From Pegoplata infirma (taxonomy: Eukaryota > Arthropoda > Insecta > Diptera > Anthomyiidae): 64,000 nucleotides of DNA. This document shows, piece after piece, positions 53,504 through 63,660 of the stretch. Location of the stretch: contig OY992539.1 in NCBI GenBank assembly GCA_963921195.1, forward strand, positions 208,696,035 through 208,760,034, read 5' to 3'. Made by a program: the position numbers and the translations under genes. Positions within the stretch are counted from its first letter, which is position 1. Each line of letters opens with the position of its first letter. The notes under the pieces were generated by a model. The model was not told where the DNA came from, did no database searches, and saw only the letters and a list, made by a program, of their open reading frames with translations.

Positions 53504-54435
53504 AACTATATTTTTTAATTTTTAGATTCTAAGGTCACTCAACCAATTTTGTATAAGGCCGCTAAGGTTAATTCAATTCTCTCTAACGTAAATCAAAATC
53601 CTTTAACTTAAACATACATCATTCTTTCCACTTCTATTTAAACTCTTTAAATCCATGTCAAGCCATAAATTCTCACATACCACAAAACATACAATCCACA
53701 TAAAAATAAAATAATATTTATATTTTAATGTTTGTTAAGGTATTTAAAAAAAAAAGATTATTATTGTTATTTTAACATTTATTTGTTTGCTGGTAAAGTA
53801 TTTAAATGCTACAAATTAAAACATGTGCTAACACTTTGTTTTCATAGGGATTAGGGTGGCATTTTTATGGTCGATCTTCGATATATATCAACTATTCGGC
53901 AAATGTTGATGCTACTAGACCTTAAACTTAAAAATTCAAATTCAATTTCCAAAAAGTTTATAAATTTCTTAATCATTTTTCGCGTGTTTCTCTAAAACTG
54001 AACTATTCCGATTATTTTAAAAGTTTTAAGTTTTCAAAATTTATCTAATTTTTTTTTTTTTTACTTCACTCAAAAAATTATGTCATTAACTGTTTGTAGT
54101 TTATTTAAAAAATTTTCCGTTTAGTCGTTTTTAAAAGAAAAACATTTGTTTGAGTTTTTATTAATGACTACTTCAATCCTTTGTTTCAAAAATAACACAC
54201 TAAAAAATAAAGACTTTCATTAACATTTAATTTTTAAAGTCATTTATTTTTGTTCTGTAAGTAAAAACTACTGATTATTCTTTTGATTTTTAATGATTTG
54301 TGTAAGTATCTTTTTTTTAATTGTTGGTATTTTTTAATGAGATATCATTAGTTTTTACCTACACAAGTAGGTTATTTTTTTGTAGACAAAAAAATTCAGA
54401 AAATTATTTATAGAAATATAAAAACATATTTGTAT
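53504..54435. other. AT-rich spacer
   Basis: GGCATTTTTATGGTCGATCT occurs near 53855. No gene and no repeat partner except short TTAATG words. Confidence 0.45.
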
Positions 54436-54439
54436 CAAG

Positions 54440-54510
54440 TGACTTTGGCACGATGGGTAGAGTGTCTGGCCAGAATGTAGTTGATTGCGGGTTCGATTCC
54501 CCAAAATTTT
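54440..54510 (+). mobile_element. tRNA-like sequence, probable SINE head or tRNA pseudogene
   Basis: GGCACGATGGGTAGAGTGTC fits an A-box region and GCGGGTTCGATTCCCC has a canonical B box at 54490-54500, 36 bp further, close to tRNA spacing. Acceptor stem pairing is not convincing, and the body shared by SINE copies 1-3 is absent, so it is a different source. It may be a short interspersed element head or a decayed tRNA gene. Confidence 0.5.
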
Positions 54511-54750
54511 ATTTAAAATTTTTAAAAAAATATTTCAATAGAAAATTGTAAAAAATAACCAACGAAATCATTATTTTTTGATGTTTTCGTAGGTTATTTT
54601 TTTGGAATTTGTTGGTAAAAATAACAGAACTATCATTAATTTTTAATGTTGTCGTAGGTTATTTTTTCGAATTTATTGGTAAAAAAGAACGAAAAAAAAA
54701 CAGTTATTTTTTAATGTTTAATGTTATTTATTTTAGAAAATTTTGTCAAC
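54511..54750 (+). repeat. 65-bp tandem repeat with CGTAGGTTATTTTTT
   Basis: CGTAGGTTATTTTTTTGGAA at 54588 and CGTAGGTTATTTTTTCGAAT at 54653 are followed by TTNTTGGTAAAAA. The preceding TTTTTAATGTT segment is also duplicated. A looser relative is near 54350. Confidence 0.7.
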
Positions 54751-55134
54751 AGTTAAAAATAAATGTTGATGTTTGTTAAAACCAATGAATAATTACTGGG
54801 ATGGTTTTCAACTGTTTATTCACTGGTTTTAAATGTGCTTTTCATTTTTTTTTGCCTACAAAATATTTTGAGTGTTCTTAAAATTTTTATAAATATTCTG
54901 GAACTTATTTTATTTATTATTTTATTTTCTAAACTTTTCTTATTTTGAAAATTTTATTGAATCTTGCTGAGTATTTAAAATTTTTTTTGAAACATTCTAA
55001 TTTTCTAAAATTTTTACGACTTTGCCCAAATTGTTTGGATTTATTTAGAATTTTTCTTATTTGTTTTGTCATTTATAAATATTTTTCTGAATTCTGATTA
55101 ATTTTTATTAAAAAATAAAAATTGTTTAATTCTA
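54751..55134. other. AT-rich spacer, nothing recognised
   Basis: T-rich AATTTTCTNNATTTT words predominate. Confidence 0.45.
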
Positions 55135-55370
55135 CCTTTAAAATATTATATTTTGAGTAGGTTTATTCTAGCTCGAGGTCATTATTTCCTTCACTAATTA
55201 AAACTATGATATTCTCAAAGAATAATTTTCAAGAAAATTATTTTTCTGTTTTAAATTTATTTTGGTAATTTTCGCATGACTTAGTCGACGCGTGTTTCGG
55301 AATTTATCAGAGTGCATTGTCAAGACAATTTAGCAAATATAAAAACCCTATACTACCAGTTGCAAAGGGA
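55135..55370 (+). mobile_element. Left half of the 49.3-kb palindromic MITE
   Basis: CCTTTAAAATATTATATTTT, GAGTAGGTTTATTCTAGCTC, ACGCGTGTTTCGGAATTTAT and GCAAATATAAAAACCCTATA match 49281-49485. The right arm is missing. Its left end extends further than the left arm at 49.28 kb, agreeing with the right arm there. Confidence 0.75.
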
Positions 55371-56115
55371 ATTTAAATGACAAATCGCTAATGATCAAAC
55401 TAAAATATGAATACATATTCGACTCTACTCTCATTAAGAAATAGAAGAAGTAAATTGTACCATCTTAGTGAGATCACGCTCATCAAATAACCAACAAAAA
55501 AATTGAAATTATATTATATTCTGAATTTTTCAAACTTTTTCAGAGCTTTCTAAACTTGATTTTTCAGAGCTATCTAAACTTTTTCCTGAATTTTCTACAG
55601 TTTCTAGAAATTTTATAATTTACTTTTTTTTTGGTTTTCTGAATTGTCTGAAGCATTTTCCAAAATTTTACAGTATTTTGCTAATTTTTCTAAATTATTC
55701 TGATTTTTAATTTCATTATTTTACTACATTATTCCAAATTTCCACCAATTTTTGCAAATTTTCTTGAATATTTCGAATACTTTCCAGAACTTTTCTAATT
55801 TTTTTTCGAACTTTTTTTTTTGCAATTTTTTTGAATTTGAAAAAAAACGTCCCTCTAATGTGCATGCATGATCCTGTTTGAATTGGTGTTATATGTTAGT
55901 ATATGACGGTGTTGTTGGTCATAACACACAATATACGAGCATAAAAAAATTTGTTATAATCAACAACAAACATTTTTATTACAATTTATATAATTTTTTT
56001 TTATATTTTTAATGCTTAAAACATAAAAGTGTTTTTATGACATTGAAGGATTTACTTACAAACAGGAAATAAGGAACTTGGGACTGGCTAAAAACAAAAA
56101 AAAGTGATGGAATTT
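55371..56115. other. AT-rich spacer with TTTTCTGAATTTTCT words
   Basis: 55380-55490 is a slightly GC-richer unique stretch. 55530-55850 is built of TTTTCTAAA/TTTTCTGAA words. A short splice-like unit at 56060-56087 on the minus strand is discussed under findings. Confidence 0.45.
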
Positions 56116-57780
56116 AGGTAGGAATGGACACAAGAAGCAAGATGTTGATAATAAATTAGGATTAAAGATAATAAAATGCAGAGGATATTAATGCAAACGG
56201 GAGGATTAGAAATGGCATTTGAATGCATGGGAAAATTTAACAAATATTTAGAGGAACAGATAAAAAAATAAAACAACACAGGAAAATAAGTTTTTTTTAA
56301 ACGGATGAGGAGACATTTTGATTCAATAAGACATGGTGCACAATGCGAAATGGTTGATTTTTATTTTAGGCTCCTTATCGACTCTTCCCGTTTTATTTTT
56401 GCATCGGGCCCCAACTTGGGCGCCATTTTCTGGAATGAAAATCTTATTTTTTTAAGGTAGGACACAAGAAGCAAGATGTTGATAATAAATTAGGATTGAA
56501 GATAATAAAATGCAGAGAATATTAATGCAAACAGAAGGATTAGAAATGGTATTCGATTGCATGGGAAGATTTAAAAAATATTTAGAGGAAGAGATAAAAA
56601 AATATAAAACAGAAAACGAAAGGGAGAATTTTTAAAGGAAAAAGGAGACATTTTGATTAAATAGGACATGATGCACAATGAAAACTTGTTTATTTTTATT
56701 TTAGGCTCCTTATAGACTCTTCCCGTTTCAATTTGGAATCGGACCCCAACTTGGGCGCCAATTTCTGGAAAGATAATCTTATTTTAGGTAGGAATGGACA
56801 TCAGAAGCAAGATGTTGATAATAAATTAAGATCGAAGATAATAAAATGCAGAGGATATTAATGCAAACAGCAAGATTAGAAATGGTATTTAATTGAATGG
56901 AAAGATTTAATAAACTGATACAAATAAAACAGGAAAGGAGGAATTCCTAAACGGATGAGAAGACATTTGGAGTCAATAGAACATTGTGCACAATGCGAAA
57001 TCGTTGATTTTTCATTTTTGGCTCCTTATCGACTCTTCCCGTATCAATTTTGAATCGGACTCTAACTTGGGCGCCATTTTCTGGAAAGATAATCTTCTTA
57101 TTTTAGGTAGGAATGGACATCATAAAAAAAATATTGATAATAAATTAGAATTGAAGATAATAAAATGGAGAAGATATTAATGTAAACAGAAGGATTAGAA
57201 ATGGTATTTAATTGAATGGAAAGATTTAATAAATATTAGTAGAAACCGATAAAAAATAAAACAGCAAAGGAAAGGGAAAATTTTTAAAGGAAAAAGGAGA
57301 CATTTAGTTCAATAAGACATGGGGTACAATGCGAAATTGTTGATTTTCAATTTTAAGCTCCTTATCGACTCTCCCCGATTCAATTTGGCATCGTACCCCA
57401 ACCTGGGCGCCATTTGCTGGAAAGATAATCTTCTTATTTTAGGTAGGAATGGACATCAGAAACAAGATGTTGATAATAAATTTGGATTGAAGATAATAAA
57501 ATGCAGAGGATATTAATGCAAACAGGAGGAATTGAAATGGTGTTTGATTGTATGGGAAAATTTAACAAATTTTAAGAGCAACCGATAAAAAAAATAAAAC
57601 ATGAAAGGAGGACATTTTCTAAACGAATGAAAAGACATTTGGATTTAACAGGACATGGTGCACAATGCGAAATTGTTGATTTTTATTTTAGGCTCCTTAT
57701 TGACTCTTTCCGTTTCAATTTTGAATCGGGCCCCAACTTGGGCGCCATTTTTTGGAATGAAAATATTCTTATATTTCATT
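56116..57780 (-). repeat. Five tandem units of about 330 bp ending in a GGCGCC motif
   Basis: Units start at AGGTAGGAATGGACA: 56116, 56455, 56786, 57105 and 57441 (steps 339, 331, 319, 336). Each has GCAAGATGTTGATAATAAAT, AATAAAATGCAGAGGATATT, GAATGCATGGGAAAATTTAA, CATGGTGCACAATGCGAAAT and GGCTCCTTATCGACTCTTCC, and ends with GCCCCAACTTGGGCGCCA or a close variant (56408-56425, 56743-56760, 57059-57076, 57395-57412, 57730-57747). On the minus strand each motif reads TGGCGCCCAAGTTGGGGC. Frames of about 64 codons recur in three units but in AT-rich frames without a domain. Confidence 0.9.
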
Positions 57781-58470
57781 TGTATCATCTCTGTGGATGC
57801 TAACCTTTATTTTATTAATATTTTCTGGATAATTTGTTTTCGAAGATAAATTAATTTGAAAACAGCCCTTTCTTGTGCGCCATTTGCTTGCACATTTTGC
57901 TGGTCAGTTTTTCGAAGTTTATTTCTTTATCTGGAGCAAATTTTAAATTTTGTCATGCAGAATCTGGACATAACCCTTGAAAACACTAATTAAGCGACCT
58001 TGAGCAGTCACGAAAAATGTTTACCTACACCTAGATGAGTCAATCACAGCATAAGAGAATGTTGTCGATCTAGAGGAAACCGTTTCCATACCAGTACCAA
58101 TAAAGTGTTATAGAAAGGCAGTATAAGTACAGGTAAAAATTCGATTTTTCAAAATTGCAAAATGGGATTAGCTTCCGTTTAACTTTTGTTTTTACAAATT
58201 AAAAAACATGTTACCAATAAATAAAGAAATTCAGAAAAATGTTCCTGGAATTTTCAAGTAATGGCGCCCAAACAGGGGCCTGATTCCCAAAAATGTTTCA
58301 ACCACTATTCAATAAAAAAATAAGTATTGATTCTCTTCGGGATCAATTTAATTTGGAAACGGGCCCAAGCTTGAGCGCCATTTTCTTGCATATTTTCCTA
58401 GTCAATTTTTTTGAAGTTTTTATGTTTATCTGGAGGAAAATTTTAAATGTATCAAATCAATAGTTTTTGC
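57781..58470. repeat. Duplicated GGCGCC-flank segment and a GC-richer island
   Basis: 57849-57960 and 58348-58460 share AATTTG-AAAC, a GCGCCATTTNCTTGCA segment, CATTTT-CT-GTCA, GAAGTTT and TTTATCTGGAG. Between them 57960-58140 is noticeably GC-richer (GCGACCTTGAGCAGTCACG, AACCGTTTCCATACCAGTAC) and repeats nothing else here. ATGGCGCCCAAACAGGGGCC is at 58260-58279. Confidence 0.65.
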
Positions 58471-59069
58471 AATTTTAGAAAAACGATGCCACGGTTTTTA
58501 TTTCTAGCTAATTAAGAAGTTCCAAATAAAAATCAGATTAGTTATATTTCTCTGACATTTTTTAAAACAAAATTGTAAATATTGGTTTCTTTAGAAATTT
58601 TATTTAATTTTTATATTTTCTCTTTTCCAATTTCAAATCTTTATTCCCAAAAAAAATTTTTCTTTTGTTAGTCTCAAGGTTATAAAACCACTAAATTTTC
58701 TTTTTAAACAGAGCTCTTAACAAATTAATATTACTCATACGTCATGTGGTGTTTACAGAATTCAATTTTCTTTTTCTTTCATACTTCAATCCAACCCAAA
58801 ACGAAATAAATTCTTACACATGATTTAGTTTTTATTTGCTTGTTTTTTTTTCGTTGTGTGGATTCATTTGCTGGTATCATGTGACAAATTTGCGGTTATA
58901 ATGTATACACTTAATTTATCAATTTTTTCCCTTAACAAGATAAATATTTCCTTAACTCCTTTTTCTTTGGCAGAACAGAAATGAGAAAATTGCTCATGAG
59001 TTGTAAATGGCAGAAGTGGCAGGAGAAAAAAAAAATCAAACACGAAAGAGTGATAAATTTGATAAATCT
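58471..59069. other. AT-rich spacer, nothing recognised
   Basis: No repeat partner. A 78-codon frame from 58981 runs into the next feature and is lysine- and phenylalanine-rich. Confidence 0.45.
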
Positions 59070-59330
59070 TTTAATACCCTACAAAACATATTTTTTTAAT
59101 TTCCTTTTAAAATTTTTTAAAAAATTTGACAAGCAAAAAAATGGCGCCCAAGCAGGGGCACGTTTTGAACTTCAACGCTTTACCACAGAATCGTTGCCAA
59201 CAAGTGAAAATCAGTAAAAACTTTGCACACAAATACTTTATGGTTTCCTAGACCCTTATTTCAAAAGGTTACCAACGGAATGTTAAACAAATATCACTTG
59301 CAATAAGTGCAGGGTATTATATTTTTCATT
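59070..59330 (-). mobile_element. Possible mini-me remnant with a GGCGCC insertion
   Basis: ATACCCTACAAAACATA at 59072 and TGGTTTCCTAGACCCTTATT, GTTACCAACGGAATGTTAAA and GTGCAGGGTATTATA at 59240-59325 match the ends of the family on the minus strand. The middle contains ATGGCGCCCAAGCAGGGGCA at 59140-59159. Confidence 0.45.
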
Positions 59331-59690
59331 TTGTTAACCTCCAGCCATGTATATAAATAGAAAATACCAGACATGTGTGCGGTTTTTTTGTAAAATGTCT
59401 TTTAAAATCAATTTAAGGAAAATAACAAAGATAATTTAGAGGAAAAATTGAAAAATGAATTGAGCCAAAGAAATATTTTTTTTTTGAACAAGCTAATTAA
59501 TATTAAGTTGAATATGAGGGATTACACATTAAGACAGCAATAATTTCGCAAACTTGTACAGCAGGATTTTAAATAATGAAGTACTTCACACTATAGTTTC
59601 TTTCTTTTACGCACTTACATCTTTTTGTAATAATATTGAGTTTTCGGTAAAATCCGTATTTAAAACAAAACACTTAAAATATACTAATAT
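59331..59690. other. AT-rich spacer, nothing recognised
   Basis: No recognisable feature. Confidence 0.45.
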
Positions 59691-60075
59691 TTATCAACAT
59701 TTGATTGAGGCCCCGGCTTGGGAGCCATTTTCTTGAAAATTAAATTTCTGACTTTCTGTGTTTGTTTATTGCGAAACTAAAGTTCTTACAAATTAGCAAA
59801 ACCGAACCCACGGTTTTTGGGCTAGTACTTGGCGGGAATTGGAATACTGCTTCTTGGTGGGACAGTGAGTCCTGCCATGAGGTTTCCTGCCTTTTGATTC
59901 TTTTCCACCAGTTATTCCTAAATAGTATTAGTTTGACCGATAAGTGGTTGAACCGTGTTGGTTGGTCGTTTTCGTTAGTATCTAGAATCTGGTCCCTACC
60001 TGGGCGCCATTTATATCGAATTCTAACTTTGTTTGAAGATAATTTTCCCATTTATTAATATGAAATTAAAACCGA
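59691..60075 (-). repeat. GC-richer segment downstream of a GGCGCC motif
   Basis: On the minus strand TGGCGCCCAGGTAGGGACC (59993-60011) is followed by about 230 bp of clearly GC-richer DNA, open on both strands (98 and 103 codons). The minus frame includes KWRPGRDQILDTNENDQPTR, of which KWRPGRDQ is simply the translated motif. A second motif, GGCCCCGGCTTGGGAGCCAT, closes it at 59710-59730. If the motif is a primer-binding site, this would be retroelement leader or LTR-proximal sequence. No gag or pol is recognisable. Confidence 0.4.
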
Positions 60076-60076
60076 G

Positions 60077-61283
60077 ACCGATTCAGAGCAATTTTTCTAT
60101 AAAGAAAAATAATTCCGAATTCAAAGCAATTTTTCCATAAAGAAAAATAACTCCGAATTCAAAGCAATTTTTCTATAAAGAAAAATAACTCCGAATTCAA
60201 AGCAATTTTTCTATAAAGAAAAATAACTCCGAATTCAAAGCAATTTTTCCATAAAGAAAAATAACTCCAAATTCAAAGCAATTTTTCTATAAAGAAAAAT
60301 AACTCTGAATTCAAAGCAATTTTTCTATAAAGAAAAATAACTCCGAATTCAAAGCAATTTTTCTATAAAGAAAAATAACTCCGAATTCAAAGCAATTTTT
60401 CTATAAAGAAAAATAACTCCGAATTCAAAGCAATTTTTCTATAAAGAAAAAAAAACTCCGAATTCAAAGCAATTTTTCTATAAAGAAAAATAACTCCGAA
60501 TTCAAAGCAATTTTTCTATAAAGAAAAATAACTCCGAATTCAAAGCAATTTTTCTATAAAGAAAAATAACTCCGAATTCAAAGCAATTTTTCTATAAAGA
60601 AAAATAACTCCGAATTCAAAGCAATTTTTCTATAAAGAAAAATAACTCCGAATTCAAAGCAATTTTTCTATAAAGAAAAATAACTCCGAATTCAAAGCAA
60701 TTTTTCTATAAAGAAAAATAACTCCGAATTCAAAGCAATTTTTCTATAAAGAAAAATAACTCCGAATTCAAAGCAATTTTTCTATAAAGAAAAATAACTC
60801 CGAATTCAAAGCAATTTTTCTATAAAGAAAAATAACTCCGAATTCAAAGCAATTTTTCTATAAAAAGAAAAATAACTCCGAATTCAAAGCAATTTTTCTA
60901 TAAAGAAAAATAACTCCGAATTCAAAGCAATTTTTCTATAAAGAAAAATAACTCCGAATTCAAAGCAATTTTTCTATAAAGAAAAATAACTCCGAATTCA
61001 AAGCAATTTTTCTATAAAGAAAAATAACTCCGAATTCAAAGCAATTTTTCTATAAAGAAAAATAACTCCGAATTCAAAGCAATTTTTCTATAAAGAAAAA
61101 TAACTCCGAATTCAAAGCAATTTTTCTATAAAGAAAAATAACTCCGAATTCAAAGCAATTTTTCTATAAAGAAAAATAACTCCGAATTCAAAGCAATTTT
61201 TCTATAAAGAAAAATAACTCCGAATTCAAAGTAATTTTTCTATAAACAAAAATAACTCCGAATAATTTTTCTATAAAGAAAAA
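60077..61283 (+). repeat. 38-bp satellite, forward array, about 32 units
   Basis: The unit is AATAACTCCGAATTCAAAGC followed by AATTTTTCTATAAAGAAA. Almost all units are identical and exactly 38 bp (one 40-bp unit near 60860, a few single-base variants near the ends). Most contain an EcoRI site GAATTC. The homogeneity indicates recent amplification. The last two units are truncated. Confidence 0.97.
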
Positions 61284-62088
61284 GTCTTCTAACTTGGTTT
61301 CTAAATTTCTATTTTCCTTTGGAAGGATCGATTTTTCCGCTTTATTTAACATGGAATGACATAAATATTTTTCTTGCTAGAAAAAAATAGATAAACCACC
61401 AATACATTGTTGTGGTATATTGTTTTGAATCTATCCAAGATTACAGCCACCACATTGTTAGTTTATTTTTTGTGTGTGTTTGTGTTAAAGATAGTTTTAA
61501 AATAATAAACTTTTCAAGGCTTTTTGTACCCAATTGTGTTGGGTTGTTCTGAAAAAACCTCATATATTAATTTTATTCTTTCTTTATTTTTTTTCTTTGG
61601 TGGTTATAAGTTTTACTGTAGTTTTTTTTTTAATTTTCACAGGTCCTTTTTGTTTATAATAGAAATATATATGGAGCATATGTATACGAAACTACTTCCA
61701 TTATTACGGTGTGTGTGTGTGTGCGTTGTACAATTTCCTGTTTCTGACATTATTTTTACTGCAATTTTCCAAATTGATTTTCTGTTATTTTGGCTTAACT
61801 CATTGTATTCACACAACACCACAAAAAAACATGAAAAGTTTTTCCGGTATTGTATATGTATTTGTTTTTAACAGTACATCCTGGTTTCATTCATTTATTG
61901 CACTTTGGGATAAAAATTTTAGGAATCTTAAAAATTTACTACAAGAAAAATAACTGCGATAAATTTCGGTTTAAATTCCAAATAAACATAGAAAATCAGA
62001 AGAAATTTCAAGAAAATGGAGCCCAGGTAGGGACCGGATTTCAAAAACAACTTTTGAGATAAAAATAAGTACTGATTCTCCTCAGTGT
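61284..62088. other. Spacer between inverted satellite arrays
   Basis: It contains a GTGTGTGTGTGTGTGC tract at 61710-61725 and ATGGAGCCCAGGTAGGGACC at about 62017-62036, the inverted partner of the motif at 59992-60011 with one mismatch. Frames of 60-115 codons overlap one another without domains. Confidence 0.5.
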
Positions 62089-63513
62089 TTATTGCTTTGA
62101 ATTCGGAGTTATTTTTCTTTTATAGAAAAATTGCTTTGAATTTGGAGTTATTTTTCTTTTATAGAAAAATTGCTTTGAATTCGGAGTTATTTTTCTTTTA
62201 TAGAAAAATTGCTTTGAATTCGGAGTTATTTTTCTTTTATAGAAAAATTGCTTTGAATTCGGAGTTATTTTTCTTTTATAGAAAAATTGCTTTGAATTCG
62301 GAGTTATTTTTCTTTTATAGAAAAATTGCTTTGAATTCGGAGTTATTTTTCTTTTATAGAAAAATTGCTTTGAATTTGGAGTTATTTTTCTTTTATAGAA
62401 AAATTGCTTTGAATTCGGAGTTATTTTTCTTTAATAGAAAAATTGCTTTGAATTCCGAGTTATTTTTCTTTTATAGAAGAATTGCTTTGAATTCCGAGTT
62501 ATTTTTCTTTTATAGAAAAATTGCTTTGATTTCCGAGTTATTTTTCTTTATAAAAAAATTGCTTTGAATTCGGAGTTATTTTTCTTTATAGAAAAATTGT
62601 TTGAATTCCGAGTTATTTTTCTTTATAGAAAAATTGCTTTGAATTCGGAGTTATTTTTCTTTTATAGAAAAATTGCTTTGAATTCGGAGTTATTTTTCTT
62701 TTATAGACAAATTTTGAAATTGCTTTGAATTCGGAGTTATTTTTCTTTTATAGAAAAATTGCTTTGAATTCGATTTTGGATTTTTTTTGGATTTTTCTTT
62801 ATAGAAAAATTGCTTTGAATTCCGAGTTATTTTTCTTTATAGAAAAATTGCTTTGAATTCGGAGTTATTTTTCTTTATAGAAAAATTGCTTTGAATTCGG
62901 AGTTATTTTTCTTTTATAGAAAAATTGCTTTGAATTCGGAGTTATTTTTCTTTATAGAAAAATTGCTTTGAATTCGATTTTGGATTTTTTTTGGATTTTT
63001 CTTTATAGAAAAATTGCTTTGAATTCCGAGTTATTTTTCTTTATAGAAAAATTGCTTTGAATTCGGAGTTATTTTTCTTTTATAGAAAAATTGCTTTGAA
63101 TTCGGAGTTATATTTCTTTTATAGAAAAATTGCTTTGAATTCGGAGTTATTTTTCTTTATAGAAAAATTGCTTTGAATTCGGAGTTATTTTTCTTATATA
63201 GAAAAATTGCTTTGAATTCGGAGTTATTTTTCTTTATAGAAAAATTGCTTTGAATTCGGAGTAATTTTTCTTTTATAGAAAAATTGCTTTGAATTCGGAG
63301 TTATTTTTCTTTTATAGAAAAATTGCTTTGAATTCCGAGTTATTTTTCTTTATAGAAAAATTGCTTTGAATTCGGAGTTATTTTTCTTTATAGAAAAATT
63401 GCTTTGAATTCAGAGTTATTTTTCTTTTATAGAAAAATTGCTTTGAATTCGGAGTTATTTTTCTTTTATAGAAAAATTGCTTTGAATTCGGACTTATTTT
63501 TCTTTTATAGAAA
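62089..63513 (-). repeat. 38/39-bp satellite, reverse array, about 37 units
   Basis: It is the same unit in opposite sense, GCTTTGAATTCGGAGTTATT then TTTCTTTTATAGAAAAATT, with lengths of 37-39 bp because the TTT(T)ATAG run varies. GGAGTT/CGAGTT variants are interspersed. A segment CGATTTTGGATTTTTTTTGG occurs at 62771 and 62975, a 204-bp higher-order period. Where 39-bp units run in series, a frame of 160 codons with ALNSELFFFYRKI units arises on the plus strand. It is an artefact. Confidence 0.97.
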
Positions 63514-63660
63514 AATGTCTCTAAACTTGAAGTAATAAACATAGAAATTTAGAAAAATTGTCCCAGAATTTCAAAGAAAATGGCGCCCACGCAGGGGCCA
63601 AATTCAAAAAAAAAATTTAAGTTAAAAATTAGTACTGATTCTCTTCGGAGATTATTTTTT
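63514..63660 (+). repeat. GGCGCC-motif repeat after the reverse array
   Basis: ATGGCGCCCACGCAGGGGCC at 63580-63599, preceded by TTTCAAAGAAA and followed about 45 bp later by TTAGTACTGATTCTCTTCGG. The same trailing motif follows the copies at 58260 and 62017. Confidence 0.7.

Noticed and set aside
59740..60058. Opposed 98- and 103-codon frames as a gene
   Set aside because: Both include the translated GGCGCC motif and overlap completely. Higher GC alone explains the lack of stops. No domain is seen.
62085..62567. 160-codon frame with repeated ALNSELFFFYRKI
   Set aside because: It is produced by consecutive 39-bp satellite units (13 codons) and disappears where units are 38 bp.
60077..63513. 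CRISPR-like array of regular repeats
   Set aside because: There are no unique spacers: the 38-bp unit is repeated head to tail, and the context is eukaryotic.
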